From Epiperipatus broadwayi (lineage: Eukaryota > Onychophora > Udeonychophora > Euonychophora > Peripatidae): DNA of 64,000 bases. The notes under the pieces were generated by a model. That model was not told the DNA's origin and did no database searches. It worked only from the letters and a program-made list of their open reading frames with translations. The position numbers were made by a program, and so were the translations under genes. Location: NCBI GenBank assembly GCA_028023455.1, contig JAQFVV010000352.1:772483-836482 (forward strand), written 5' to 3'. Position 1 is the first letter of the stretch; every line of letters begins with the position of its first letter. Positions 12,600-25,305 of this stretch are shown here, piece after piece.

Positions 12600-12737
12600 G
12601 GTCGCCCAAAAAGAAGCAAAAACAAAAAACCAAAAACAGAAGAGGACAACTCACAAACAGAAGAATACAACACTGCATCATCATTAACCAGAATTCAAAT
12701 GGATGACTGGTCACCAATGGACATCACTTCTAGATAA
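12600..12737 (+). pseudogene. frameshifted C-terminal tail of LINE 1 ORF1 with AT-hook-like GRP motif
   Basis: Frame from the GGT at 12600 reads SGRPKRSKNKK, an acidic stretch, then DDWSPMDITSR and a stop at about 12735. LINE 2 has PGRPPKNRESKK at the matching place (18352 onward). The conserved Gly-Arg-Pro core flanked by basic residues resembles an AT-hook, which binds the minor groove of AT-rich DNA. Assignment as part of ORF1 is inferred from the parallel positions in both elements. Confidence 0.55.
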
Positions 12738-12831
12738 GCAACCAATAAAACTCCAACAATGTACAGCTCATACAATGAAAACCTGCCACTAACATATTTT
12801 GAAAAGTGAACAATCCCAAAATACAACCATA

Positions 12832-15800
12832 ATGAAAGTCAAAATAACAGCTTTTAATGTGCGGGGTTTGAACTCTGCAAACAAACTACATCAACTTAGA
12901 GACTGGAAAAAAATCACACAGACACATATATTGGGACTTCTGGAAACCAAAATATATAGTGGATCACAGATTGACCCAACAGTACATCTTCACACTGAAG
13001 GCTTCTTTGCATGCTCCAGGGACATGTCATCACCTTCTGGTGGAACTGGCCTACTAATAACCCCAACTTGCCCATTCACATCATTCAGAATCATATATAT
13101 TGATGGAAACTTGTTGATAGCTACATTTCATCATGATGCAAACACTCTCAACATAGTTTTTACCTACATCCCACCTGGAAACATCACCATATCAAACATC
13201 ATACTCACCATCAATTCACTGCTAGCATCAACTCCTTACCCAACTATCATCATGGGAGATTTTAACATGAAGTACACAGATTTCATCTCAAAATGGCTGC
13301 ATCAAATTACAATACCACTAATGAGTGCTGAAGGTTTTTTACCACCAAATGCAGTAACATTCCATAATAACTGACACACATCTTTAATTGACCTTTGCTT
13401 CTATTCACCAAGGCTGCATCATTACTTCAGCCTCAAGCTCAATCCATCCCCATTCTCAGATCACTCTACTCAAACTGCAACACTTGATCTAACTAAAATT
13501 CAGCCAACTACACTACCACTTGGAAAAACAATGAGAATTCTAATATCAGCATCCACTCCAGAATTCCTTTTTTCTGAAACATATATTATGCTCCATAAAC
13601 TTGAGGGACTACAACTAAATGATGTGCAGAGATACGAGGCATACATAAATATACTTCCATTCAATATTGACCATGTCACCAAAAAAAACCTCCACCCTCC
13701 AGGCTATTAGCTCTGGTAGATGAACTGCACAAAAGGACAACAATGTCTAAACCCACTCAAAACACATATCAGCATATATATATAGGCTCACCCAGACATA
13801 TAACAGCACATGTGCAGCACTTAAAGACTATCTAGCCATCAAAAAAAGCAAAATCTGCCTCAGTCAACAACATACATGGACTAGAGGCTACATCAGATGG
13901 GCCATGGGTTTTACCTCCACCATTAGAGTGCCTATGGCACTTCAAATTGGAACATCTATACATGCAGCACATAACATGATTGAACCTATTTATAAGCATT
14001 TCAAACAGAATCTTCAGACCCATCAAGTCTTCAACCCACCACCAGATTATTTTGGATCACCGGAAACAAATACACCATTTACCACTAATGAATTTGCTTC
14101 GAAGCTTGCCACTCTGCCCAATGCCTGTCATCCAGGCACTCATGGCATACCAAAATTTGTGTATGAGCACCTTAGCCATACAACTACTCAAGTATTATGT
14201 CATCTTGCAAACTATCTCTCACAAAAAATATACAACATTGAAAATCTTTATCCAATTGCAATAGTACCATTTAATAAGAAACCAGCTCCAATAACCACCC
14301 TTAATAATTTTAGGCCTATCTACATGTGCTCAATAGCTATCAAGATCATTTAGAAAGTCATTAAAGACAGTATTGAGCCATATCTGCTCCCATTGATTTC
14401 ACCACATCAGTTTGCAAGAAAGCAGTCATCTACAGAACAGGCAGCACTTCTTTTCAAAGCTGTATTGGGGTCGGTGCAAAGCCGGAAAAAATACAGCCCA
14501 GTTGCAGTTCAAATATATATTGAGTCAGCTTTTGATTCTGTAGCAATCCAGATATTAATTAAAATGTTGGCTGCCACTGAACAACCTCACACTCTTTTAT
14601 ATGTTAAAACCTAAGTGGCAAAAATTCTGAATCTTTTACTCCAACACAATCAATCTCACAAGGATTTCTCCTGAATGTTTTACTTTTCACTTTTTACATC
14701 AACCCTCTATTAGTAAAAATCCAGCAAACATTCATTGGCATCCAAATACCAAACACATCTGAGCAGGTAACATGTATCACTTATATGGATGATATAACTG
14801 ACTTCCTCCCATCTAAAAAACACCTACCAGCCTTGCATACAATACTACAAGAATTTGCAGCTACACACAAACTCAGGGTCAATCTAAATAAGACTGCAGT
14901 TTGGTCTCTTTATAATGCAAAGCAGTGCACAGGCATGTATGGGGGAAAGCCATCTGCTTTCTTGGGATTTCCCTTTTATATGAGTGCAAGTGCAATGAGG
15001 GTCAAGATCCAGAATAAACTCAAAGAAGAAACAGAACAATTTACCATTTCACTCTCAGGGGCATATCTTTCAATATACTCCAAGATCCAGCTGTTTAACC
15101 AGCTAGCCAAAACAAAAATCACCTATTACTCACCCATTATCTCCTTTTCTAAAGGTTTTATTAACAAAATCTCTTCTTTATGTAATAAGCTCTTGTGGCA
15201 GTGGAAGACTGTGTCAATATCTGCAAAACAACTTACCAGACCACCTATTCACAATGGACTAAGACTTCACAGTATTTATATTTTCCATCTACAGAAGGCC
15301 ACAAACTTAATAGCATCCACAGTCAAACACTTTCCAGTGCTTGAATGCCTACTTCAAATAACTCCAACAGATAGACCACCCCCTGCCTATGACCAACTAG
15401 CATCAATGATCAATCATATAAAAAGCACAGCCCCACAGCTATATCTTCAGACAATATACAAGCATTCCTACTGGCAAATTTATTCATTAATCCATCCAAA
15501 TCCAAGCCATGATACCAATCTGACAATGTTGAAAATCAATAATCTACAATTATTACTCCGTAAGTTTAAAAAATGGTCCCTGAAACCAAAATATTTTGAT
15601 TTTTTACTGAGACTAAACCTACATGCACTGCCCATGACATATTTTCTGAGATATCGGAGACTATACACTAACATTGATCCTTTTTGTCCCCTGTGTCACA
15701 GGGCTGGAGAAACTCAGGAACATCTATTCTATCTTTGTCCGTCACTAGACAGAATTAGATTTATTATGATAGGAGCATAAAGACAATCTAACACATCCCT

Positions 15801-16038
15801 TCAAATAATCTTTAATGCATATTGCAAAGGCTCTATTCCATCAGTCCATGCAGCCACTTTTGTGCTTTATGCATACTGGTGCACTAGATGCACATTCACT
15901 TTAGGTAACAACACAAGGCGACATTCATCAACTTTCAATATCAAACTGGCAAAACTACAAGCTAGAGACAATAAAATTGCACATCCAGACATCTATGCAG
16001 CAACCTGGTCACTGATAACACAACAATCAAACCTCTAA
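12832..16038 (+). pseudogene. LINE 1 ORF2: APE endonuclease, reverse transcriptase and C-terminal zinc finger, broken
   Basis: ATG 12832 starts with the endonuclease signature FNVRGLN, then LLETKI, SGGTG, GDFN (13255-13266) and SDH. A TGA at 13372-13374 interrupts where LINE 2 reads Arg, consistent with CGA to TGA decay. Frameshifts follow near 13680-13900. RT pieces include FNKKPAPIT with NNFRPI, AFDSV (motif A) and YMDD (14782-14793). In motif A the first catalytic Asp is Tyr (TAT 14516-14518). The finger is CPLCHRAGETQEHLFYLC (15685-15738). A stop at 15778-15780 precedes the last domain, which in the following frame reads HAATFVLYAYWCTRC and ends at TAA 16036-16038. LINE 2 shows all these segments in the same order. 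It cannot make an active enzyme. Confidence 0.85.
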
Positions 16039-16485
16039 GACAGCTCCCAATAACCAACAATCTATGCCATCAACCAAATATTTAAAAAAATAAAAAATAA
16101 ATGTGGCAAGTATCTACAAATAAAAAACAGAATGTCGTCTTTGATTGCATATGATTAATATAGAGGACAGGAACAACAAAATCAGAACTCAAATACTGGA
16201 AAGCAAACTAAACCCAGAACTGCAATATACATACAAGTTGAAGTTTTTCAAATTAAACAATGATAACCCAAGACTTTCGAGAACTCTGATTACAGCAAGC
16301 AGCGCTCACAAATGTAACGTATTCATATGTATTTTTCACTCCCCTTAACAATGTTTAAATATCTTTCCCTCCTAATTTAATTTTTTTTGTACATCACAGA
16401 TACAAACTTAAACTTGGTTTACTCACTAGCAATGTAAATATATGTATACAAAGTGTCTTATGGCAAATATAACCGTATGGTCATC

Positions 16486-16491
16486 AATAAA
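16486..16491 (+). terminator. polyadenylation signal of LINE 1
   Basis: AATAAA, 24 bases before the (TAA)n tail. The context CAATAAA..CTTTGAAACA is shared with LINE 2 (27447-27466). Confidence 0.6.
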
Positions 16492-16508
16492 CTTATTTTC
16501 TTTGAAAC

Positions 16509-16777
<269 letters not shown>

Positions 16778-16995
16778 CCCACAGCAAATCTCTGCTGAGG
16801 TAAGAAGCAATCCTTAAGTACTCTGATGTCAGTATTTATTTTTTACTTTTGTTTCCAACTTATTATTCGCAAAACAAACATAATACAGGAAAAATCGATT
16901 CATATAATAGATTAATAGTGTGTTTTGAAAAATATCGGTGTGTTTTAATATCTTTTTTAAACACAAAAAAATACTGACTTGAGTCAGAATAAATC

Positions 16996-18003
16996 ATGGC
17001 TACTGCCCAGTCAAGCATGAGTGAATTAAGCACCAATACGAAATTAACAACATCATTAGTTTCAATATTGCCTATTTCATATGCAAAAGTACTTAAAATT
17101 AATAGCAATACTACAGCACCAACCCAAATACCACACTTCCATAGAACAAACACAAATGATATTAAAAATCTTGATCTAAACACTCATGAGGAAAATCAAC
17201 CCCCAGCCGCAATCTGGACAAAAGAAATGCTTGAAAATGTGATGGACCGTTTCAGTAATATGGTGCCTCGTACGTTATTTGAAACTTTTTACAGGTTTTT
17301 TTCACCAACATCATTAGTACTCGCAGTAACCGATAATCAAACCTCATTATATCGTCTCCCAAAAACTTTATTATATGAAGCAATCACTCAAAATGCACTA
17401 TGGGAAACAATCTCTTGTATCACAGACCATCCAAATTCTCGATATATAACCATTGATTTTTATAATCAGCAGCAAAAAGAACATTTTCAATCCACTATTT
17501 TAGCACTTGATAATTACGCACTCATAATTATAGATGAAAACCAGAAAAATATAATTACTAGAGTGCTTAAAAATACTTATCTTAAATACAAAGCACAAGG
17601 TTTTCAAAAAATGATAAACCCGTTTGGAAAAGTAATTGCCCTACAGCCTATATATTTAAAAGGCACACCTATATCGATATGTAGTAATCATTTTGAATTT
17701 AAAATAAAACTACAGAAAAATGTAGACGACACAACGATTCCAACACAGATTACAGATCAAGAAGTGACACTCTCTCTTCACATAAGAGGTCTAAAGCCAC
17801 ATTGTTTTGGCTGTGGACAGGGAGGACACCTAGCCTCTCAGTGTGACAACACAAAAAGCAATCACTGTGAACAAACTAAAATCCTCTCCCCAGAACAACC
17901 CAGTGATGATGAAAATAAAATTTATAATAACACTACATCCATTGGCAACCCAATACTAGAAACCGGAAAAAAAACAGGTTCAATCACCCACAAACAAAAA
18001 TGA
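16996..18003 (+). CDS. LINE 2 ORF1: CCHC zinc-knuckle protein (truncated)
   Basis: 335 residues starting MATAQSS. Conserved blocks with LINE 1 ORF1 include FYRFFSPTS, the LYRLPKTLLYEAIT region, DHPNSRY, INPFGKVIA and IPTQITDQEV. The knuckle is CFGCGQGGHLASQC (17803-17844; CX2CX4HX4C). Shorter than LINE 1's because of a stop at 18001-18003. The following frames (18017-18268, then the original frame from about 18280) continue the polar tail and reach GRPPK (18355-18369), so the full ORF1 probably ran to about 18430. Likely role: RNA binding and RNP assembly of the element. Confidence 0.8.
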   Translation: MATAQSSMSELSTNTKLTTSLVSILPISYAKVLKINSNTTAPTQIPHFHRTNTNDIKNLDLNTHEENQPPAAIWTKEMLENVMDRFSNMVPRTLFETFYRFFSPTSLVLAVTDNQTSLYRLPKTLLYEAITQNALWETISCITDHPNSRYITIDFYNQQQKEHFQSTILALDNYALIIIDENQKNIITRVLKNTYLKYKAQGFQKMINPFGKVIALQPIYLKGTPISICSNHFEFKIKLQKNVDDTTIPTQITDQEVTLSLHIRGLKPHCFGCGQGGHLASQCDNTKSNHCEQTKILSPEQPSDDENKIYNNTTSIGNPILETGKKTGSITHKQK

Positions 18004-18279
18004 TAATGGAGCAGAATTGCCTATCCCAAAGACCAACCAAAAAAATAATAACACAAAAACCAACACAGAAGTCCAAGATTCAAACGAAAATAATTCTCAA
18101 GAAAACACAACACAAAATACAGCAATTACATCACAGGGTCAGCATCTCAATAAAACAAAAGGTATACCAAGAAAAAATCAACAAACAGAATGTAAACACA
18201 CACAGCTATATAATGAAAATATAAATCCAGATAATATAAAGATACCAATAAAAAAACTACAATTATAAACAAAACTGCA

Positions 18280-18435
18280 TCAAACATAATGGATGCAATA
18301 GAAGCCCCTCTTCCACATATTCAAGAGAATACACCAGAGAGAAAAAGAATGCCAGGTAGACCACCTAAAAACCGTGAATCCAAAAAGGCAAACAAACAGA
18401 CCAAAAGCACAACTCATCAGACATATACAATTTAG
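18280..18435 (+). pseudogene. LINE 2 ORF1 C-terminal tail with AT-hook-like GRPPK
   Basis: Reads MDAIEAPLPHIQ (ATG 18289) then PGRPPKNRESKKANK and a stop near 18435, in the same frame as the 16996 start. Parallel to EAIMPCLPQ..GRPKR in LINE 1. The two elements keep the Gly-Arg-Pro core although the surrounding residues differ. Confidence 0.55.
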
Positions 18436-18663
18436 AAAATGATAAAATAGAAATGGATGTAAGCCAACAACAAATGGACACCTGTTCGGTTTCATCACAA
18501 ATTGCCTGAATAGAGTCTGAATCAATATTAAATGAAAGAAAAACTGATAATAAACCCAACAATGTCTTAAATATGTATCAGCATCCATCTACTGCAATAT
18601 ACACAAAAATTTAGTATTAAAAATAAATAAAAATCAATACCATGTTAAAAAATTATTAAAAAC

Positions 18664-18918
18664 ATGAAGATAAAAATTGGATCTCTCAACATTAGAGGCT
18701 TAAATGCCACCAAAAAACTTTGTGATCTCAAAAAATGGTTACATACAACACAACCACACATACTGGGGCTTTTGGAAACAAAAATACACAGCAGCTCTCA
18801 AATTGATCCATCAAAATATTTAGTCAGCCAAGGTTTTTGTGCCTGCTCAAGGCAATCATCATCACCATCAGGTGGCACAGGCATAATTATATCCCACAAC
18901 TGCCCTTTTGATTCTTTT

Positions 18919-18954
<36 letters not shown>

Positions 18955-21851
18955 ACTCTAATCTTATCATATTAACACTCCATCATAAAAATATCACACT
19001 TAACCTAGTATTTGTATATATACCAGCAGGCCCTGTCATCATCACCAGAATAATAGCAACAATAAATTCAATGCTTACAGCAACACCAAATCCCATAATA
19101 CTCCTGGGAAATTTCAACATGACCTACCAAACTTTTGTCACCAAATGGATCCATCAAATAACTATCCCACTTATGAGGGCTGAGGGTTTTCTCCCATCAA
19201 ACTCAATATCTTTTAATAACAATAGATATAAGTCACTTATTGATTTGTGTTTATACTCACCAATGTTACATCATTATTTTAATCTTCAACTCTGTCCATC
19301 TATAATCTCAGATCATGCTGCTCAGTTCAACACCCTTGACCTAACAAAAATACAGAATACACAATAGCCCTCCAAAAGACTATGTGAATACTTCTTCCAG
19401 CACAACTAACTGAATTCTTATATTCAGAAACATATATAATGCTCCAAAAACTTCAAAACATGTCACTCGATCCAGTACAAAAGTATATAGCATTCACCAA
19501 TATACTTCCTTTCAACATCAATCATATTACCTGCAACTCAACACCCCCCACCAGATTATTAGCATTGGCAGATGAACTATATAAAAGAATAACCATTTCC
19601 AGACCAACTACAGATAATCAAACACAAATTAAAAAACTTACAGAAATGTACAATACATGCAATACACTAAAGCAATATATAGCAATAAAGAAAAAAAAAT
19701 TTGCCTTACACAACAACATACTTGGACCAGAGCATACATACAGTGGGCATTGGGATACCCATCCACAATCAGAGTGCCTATGGCACATGAAATAGATGGC
19801 TCTATAACAGCTGAACATAACATGATAAACCAATATATCAACACTTTAAAAAAAAACTGCAAAATCAGAGAGTGTACATACCAAATGAAGACATATTTGG
19901 AGATCCTGAAACAGACACACCAATAACAACAACTGACATTGTATTTCAACTTGCAACAATAACAAACACATGTCACCCAGGACCATAAGGAATTTCCAAA
20001 TTTGTGTTCAAACATCTTAGTCACTTCACAGCAAAATACCTGTGTGATCTAGCCAATTACATATCCCAAAAAATTTACAACATACAAAGTCTATACCCAA
20101 TTGCAATGGTTCCATTTAACAAAAAACCAACAACAATATCATCTTTATCTAATCTACAACCAATTTCAATGGGACCTTTAGGAATAAAAATTCTTGAAAG
20201 AGTGATAAAGGAAAAAATAGAACAACACATACTCCCTGTATTATCATCAGCACAATATGCCAAAAAAGGATCATCCATTGGCCAAAGTGCCTTAATGTAC
20301 AAAACAATTATCGAAGTAGTAAAAAAAAAAGAAATATGCACCAATTATAGTTCAACTAGACATTGAGGCAGCTTTTGACTCAGTGCCTATAGCCAAATTA
20401 TTAGATGTGCCAAAAAAAAACAACAACACCTCCATCCCTACTATATATAATAGCCAATCTGCTACTCAGCCATGAAATTCACATCACATTGAATGGAAAA
20501 AATCACCAGCCTTCAGACTGAGTCAATCCACCCCACAAAGATACCCCCTAAGTGCCTTGGTCTTTACAATATATATAAATCATCTATTAATAGAGATACA
20601 GAAAATAATAAAAGGCATTGAAATTCCAAACACTGCTTTAAATATATCATGCATAGCCTATATAGATGATGTAACCATTTTCCTTCCCTCTAAAAAGAAC
20701 CTCCCCATATTACAAGAGATAATCAAGAATTATACCTCAAATTTTAATTTAAAACTTAACACAAATAAAACTGCTGCATGTTCAATATACACAGGCAAGC
20801 ACTGTACAGAGATGTTTAATGGTAAACCATGTGCTTTCCTTGGTTTTCCATTCTACCTTGGAACCAATGGAATGAGGCAAAAAATTCAAAATAAATTAAA
20901 AAAAAGATGCTGAAAAAATTACAGCCTCACTTGAAAAGTCATACCTGTCAATATATGCAAAGGTAGCACTATTTAATCAACTTATAATTACAAAAATTAC
21001 ATACTACACACCTATAATCAAATTTGCAAAAACATTTGTATCTAAAATCTCATCAATCTGTAACAAACTAATATGGAAGAGAAAGACAGTAGCAATCTCT
21101 TTAAAAAATCTGAGCACACCACCACATAGCAATGGACTTGGACTCCATACAATCAATGTTTTTTTACACACAGAAATCAGTAAATCTAATAACAGCAACC
21201 ATAAAAAGATATCTATCGACACTGATTGAAGAACTCAAGCCAATATACAACAAAATATCACTCAATAAAGACAACAAGTATACATACTGGGACATTTATA
21301 ATATACTATATCCAAACCAGACACCTAATCTACATCCATCAGTTCTTGGAATAGACAACAGGCAACTACTGCAACAATTCAGAAAATGGTCATTAGAACC
21401 AAAATTATTTGATTTTCTACTTAAGCTTAATCTCAATGCTCTACCCACAACCCATCTCTTTAGATTTCATAGATTCTATACAAATATAGACCCCATGTGT
21501 GGGCTATGTCATAGAGAAGAAGAGACACAAGATCATTTTCTTCATTTCTGCAGTGCCCTAGAAACAATACATCACCCAATGTTTACCACATACAGAAAGG
21601 CTATCATTTCAATTGATGAAATAATAAATACGTTTAAAAAAGGTAACAATCCTGCTATTCATGCAGCAACATACAGCCTTTATGCCTACTGGTGTACCAG
21701 GTGCACTTTTGCACTTGCCAATAACCCTCGACGCCACCCAGCAACATATTCAATAAAACTAGAACTGTTAAGAAAAAGAGACACCATCCTAGTTCAACCA
21801 GATATATTTGCAGCAACATGGTCACACTTTAAACAAAGATCCAGTCTATGA
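18664..21851 (+). pseudogene. LINE 2 ORF2: endonuclease and reverse transcriptase, frameshifted
   Basis: ATG 18664 begins an APE endonuclease (SLNIRGLN, LLETKI, SGGTG). At 18926-18953 an (AT)n run has expanded inside the codons for IIYID and shifts the frame. The catalytic GDFN is GNFN (19107-19118), replacing the Asp; SDH is kept. Fragments then cover 19439-19795, 20004-20366 (LYPIAMVPFNKKP, then SIGQSAL), motif A LDIEAAFDSV near 20355-20385 (intact, unlike LINE 1), and YIDD at 20659-20670. The finger is CGLCHREEETQDHFLHFC (21498-21551), and the C-terminal block HAATYSLYAYWCTRC ends at TGA 21851. The segment 21132-21851 is the longest intact piece. It cannot encode an active enzyme. Confidence 0.85.
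18926..18953. repeat. (AT)n expansion inside the LINE 2 endonuclease gene
   Basis: LINE 1 has the short ATATATATTGAT at this place (codons for IYID). LINE 2 has a longer AT run that changes the frame and leads to a stop at 18975. Confidence 0.85.
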
Positions 21852-21998
21852 CTTATAAAGGCCAATAAGATAGATGATGACATTTTCAACATCAGCATTT
21901 TTTCCAACTTTAAAAAAATGCAAGCATAAACTGAACTAAATAGAAGACCAAATTTAAAAACAAGAAGTGAAAAAAAAGTATGCAGAAAAGATAAAGAC

Positions 21999-22011
21999 TT
22001 ATATACTGAAA
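21999..22011 (+). repeat. left 13-bp target-site duplication of the hammerhead array
   Basis: TTATATACTGAAA, identical to 27364-27376 on the other side of the array. Removing the array joins LINE 2's 3' UTR into a continuous sequence. Confidence 0.85.
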
Positions 22012-22201
22012 CTATAAATAGTCAAAATAAAAGTCATAGATCCATTCATATATCACATGACCCTATCTCTTAAGCTTGTAAGTTATAAACAGTGAGGATT
22101 GTCAATTCCTCTACAAGCTTTATGATAAATGCTTAGCCAGATCCAGAACTTAAAATATCTCTGTCACACTTAAAATATCTCTGTCAGGAACCCCTCCCCA
22201 A

Positions 22202-22244
22202 ACCCCTGACCATGGTTTCGTGCTTTGGCACTCCTCAGAGAGGT
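22202..22244 (-). ncRNA. hammerhead ribozyme, array copy 1
   Basis: Minus strand: ACCTCT, CTGAGGA, GTGC-CAAA-GCAC, GAAA, CCATGG, TC, AGGGGT. Stem I pairs 6 of 6 (one G-U), stem II 4 of 4. Cleavage is predicted after the C of GGTC. Confidence 0.88.
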
Positions 22245-22637
22245 GTCAGGGTAGGTTCAGACACTAGATCTAAAAATACCAACCCAAAGCCAAGCACTTA
22301 GCTAAAAGTTATCTATAGAGTGGAAAATCTGAAATTTTCAGACATGTACATGTCTTCAAACCCAGCTATCCAACTCAAATAGCTATATGTGGCTGATAGA
22401 TCTTCAGCCATGCCATATAGTAGTAGTCATAGCAATATAAAAAATTGCATAAGACTTTTTGGCAGAGACTATAAATAGTCAAAATAAAAGTCATAGATCC
22501 ATTCATAGATCACATGACCCTATCTCTTAAGCTTGTAAGTTATAAACAGTGAGGATTGCCAATTCCTCTACAAGTTTATGATAAATGCTTAGCCAGAGCC
22601 AGCACTTAAAATATCTCTGTCAGGAACACCTCCCCAA

Positions 22638-22680
22638 ACCCCTGACCATGGTTTCGTGCTTTGGCACTCCTCAGAGAGGT
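22638..22680 (-). ncRNA. hammerhead ribozyme, array copy 2
   Basis: Core and stems identical to copy 1. Confidence 0.88.
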
Positions 22681-23075
22681 GTCAGGGAAAGTTCAGACAC
22701 TAGATCTAAAATACCAACCCAAAGCCAAGCACTTAGCTAAAAGTTATCTATGGAGTGGAAAATCTGAAATTTTCAGACATGTACATGTCTTCAAACCCAG
22801 CTATCCAACTCAAATAGCTATATGCGGCTGATAGATCTTCAGCCATGCCATTTAGTATTAGTCATAGCAAAATATAAAAAATTGCATAAGACTTTTTGGC
22901 AGAGACTATAAATAGTCAAAATAAAAGTCATAGATCCATTCATAGATCACATGACCCTATCTCTTAAGCTTGTAAGTTATAAACAGTGAGGATTGCCAAT
23001 TCCTCTACAAGCTTTATGATAAATGCTTAGCCAGAGCCAGCACTTAAAATATCTCTGTCAGGAACCCCTCCCCAA

Positions 23076-23118
23076 ACCCCTGACCATGGTTTCGTGCTTT
23101 GGCATTCCTCAGACAGGT
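23076..23118 (-). ncRNA. hammerhead ribozyme, array copy 3 (weakened)
   Basis: Core kept, but stem II begins A instead of G (A-C mismatch) and stem I has ACCTGT with one mispair. Confidence 0.7.
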
Positions 23119-23513
23119 GTCAGGGTAGGTTCAGACACTAGATCTAAAAATACCAACCCAAAGCCAAGCACTTAGCTAAAAGTTATCTATTGAGTGGAAA
23201 ATCTGAAATTTTCAGACATGTACATGTCTTCAAACCCAGCTATCCAACTCAAATAGCTATATGCGGCTGATAGATCTTCAGCCATGCCATATAGTAGTAG
23301 TCATAGCAATATAAAAAAATTGCATAAGACTTTTTGGCAGAGACTATAAATAGTCAAAATAAAAGTCATAGATCCATTCATAGATCACATGACCCTATCT
23401 CTTAAGCTTGTAACTTATAAACAGTGAGGATTGCCAATTCCTCTACAAGCTTTATGATAAATGCTTAGCCAGAGCCAGCACTTAAAATATCTCTGTCAGG
23501 AACCCCTCCCCAA

Positions 23514-23556
23514 ACCCCTGACCATGGTTTCGTGCTTTGGCACTCCTCAGAGAAGT
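23514..23556 (-). ncRNA. hammerhead ribozyme, array copy 4
   Basis: Core intact. Stem I 5' strand is ACTTCT; the change gives a G-U wobble rather than a break. Confidence 0.85.
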
Positions 23557-23950
23557 GTCAGGGTAGGTTCAGACACTAGATCTAAAAATACCAACCCAAA
23601 GCCAAGCACTTAGCTAAAAGTTATCTATTGAGTGGAAAATCTGAAATTTTCAGACAGGTACATGTCTTCAAACCCAGCTACCCAACTCAAATAGCTATAT
23701 GCGGCTGATAGATCTTCAGCCATGCCATATAGTAGTAGTCATAGCAATATAAAAAATTGCATAAGACTTTTTGGCAGAGACTATAAATAGTCAAAATAAA
23801 AGTCATAGATCCATTCATAGATCACATGACCCTATCTCTTAAGCTTGTAAGTTATAAACAGTGAGGATTGCCAATTCCTCTACAAGCTTTATGATAAATG
23901 CTTAGCCAGAGCCAGCACTTAAAATATCTCTGTCAGGAACCCCTCCCCAA

Positions 23951-23993
23951 ACCCCTGACCATGGTTTCGTGCTTTGGCACTCCTCAGAGAAGT
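23951..23993 (-). ncRNA. hammerhead ribozyme, array copy 5
   Basis: As copy 4 (ACTTCT in stem I, wobble retained). Confidence 0.85.
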
Positions 23994-24387
23994 GTCAGGG
24001 TAGGTTCAGACACTAGATCTAAAAATACCACCCCAAAGCCAAACACTTAGCTAAAAGTTATCTATTGAGTGGAAAATCTGAAATTTTCAGACATGTACAT
24101 GTCTTCAAACCCAGCTATCCAACTCAAATAGCTATATGCAGCTGATAGATCTTCAGCCATGCCATATAGTAGTAGTCATAGCAATATAAAAAATTGCATA
24201 AGACTTTTTGACAGAGACTATAAATAGTCAAAATAAAAGTCATAGATCCATTCATAGATCACATGACCCTATCTCTTAATCTTGTAAGTTATAAACAGTG
24301 AGGATTGCCAATTCTTCTAAAAGCTTTATGATAAATGCTTAGCCAGAGCCAGCACATAAAATATCTCTGTCAGGAACCCCTCCCCAA

Positions 24388-24430
24388 ACCCCTGACCATG
24401 GTTTCGTGCTTTGGCACTCCTCAGAGAGGT
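24388..24430 (-). ncRNA. hammerhead ribozyme, array copy 6
   Basis: Identical to copy 1 over the 43 positions. Confidence 0.88.
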
Positions 24431-24824
24431 GTCAGGATAGGTTCAGACACTAGATCTAAAAATACCAACCCAAAGCCAAACACTTAGCTAAAAGTTATCT
24501 ATTGAGTGGAAAATCTGAAATTTTCAGACATGTACATGTCTTCAAACCCAGCTATCCAACTCAAATAGCTATATGCGGCTGATAGATCTTCAGCCATGCC
24601 ATATAGTAGTAGTCATAGCAATATAAAAAATTGCATAAGACTTTTTGGCAGAGACTATAAATAGTCAAAATAAAAGTCATAGATCCATTCATAGATCACC
24701 TGACCCTATCTCTTAAGCTTGTAAGTTATAAACAGTGAGGATTGCCAATTCCTCTACAAGTATTATGACAAATGCTTAGCCAGAGCCAGCACTTAAAATA
24801 TCTCTGTCAGGAACCCCTCCCCAA

Positions 24825-24867
24825 ACCCCTGACCATGGTTTCGTGCTTTGGCACTCCTCAGAGAGGT
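24825..24867 (-). ncRNA. hammerhead ribozyme, array copy 7
   Basis: Identical to copy 1 over the 43 positions. Confidence 0.88.
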
Positions 24868-25262
24868 GTCAGGGTAGGTTCAGACAGTAGATCTAAAAAT
24901 AACAACCCAAAGCCAAGCACTTAGCTAAAAGTTATCTATTGAGTCGAAAATCTGAAATTTTCAGACATGTACATGTCTTCAAACCCAGGCTATCCAACTC
25001 AAATAGCTATATGGGGCTGATAGATCTTCAGCCATGCCATATAGTAGTAGTCATAGCAATATAAAAAATTGCATAAGACTTTTTGGCAGAGACTATAAAT
25101 AGTCAAAATAAAAGTCATAGATCCATTCATAGATCACATGACCCTATCTCTTAAGCTTGTAAGTTATAAACAGTGAGGATTGCCAATTCCTCTACAAGCT
25201 TTATGATAAATGCTTAGCCAGAGCCAGCACTTAAAATATCTCTGTCAGGAACACCTCCCCAA

Positions 25263-25305
25263 ACCCCTGACCATGGTTTCGTGCTTTGGCACTCCTCAGA
25301 GAGGT
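25263..25305 (-). ncRNA. hammerhead ribozyme, array copy 8
   Basis: Identical to copy 1 over the 43 positions. Confidence 0.88.

Noticed and set aside
13500-13682. Minus-strand frames within the LINEs (also 13832, 15480, 18280, 19638, 20075, 21004)
   Set aside because: Antisense shadows of ORF1/ORF2; the sense frames align between the two LINEs.
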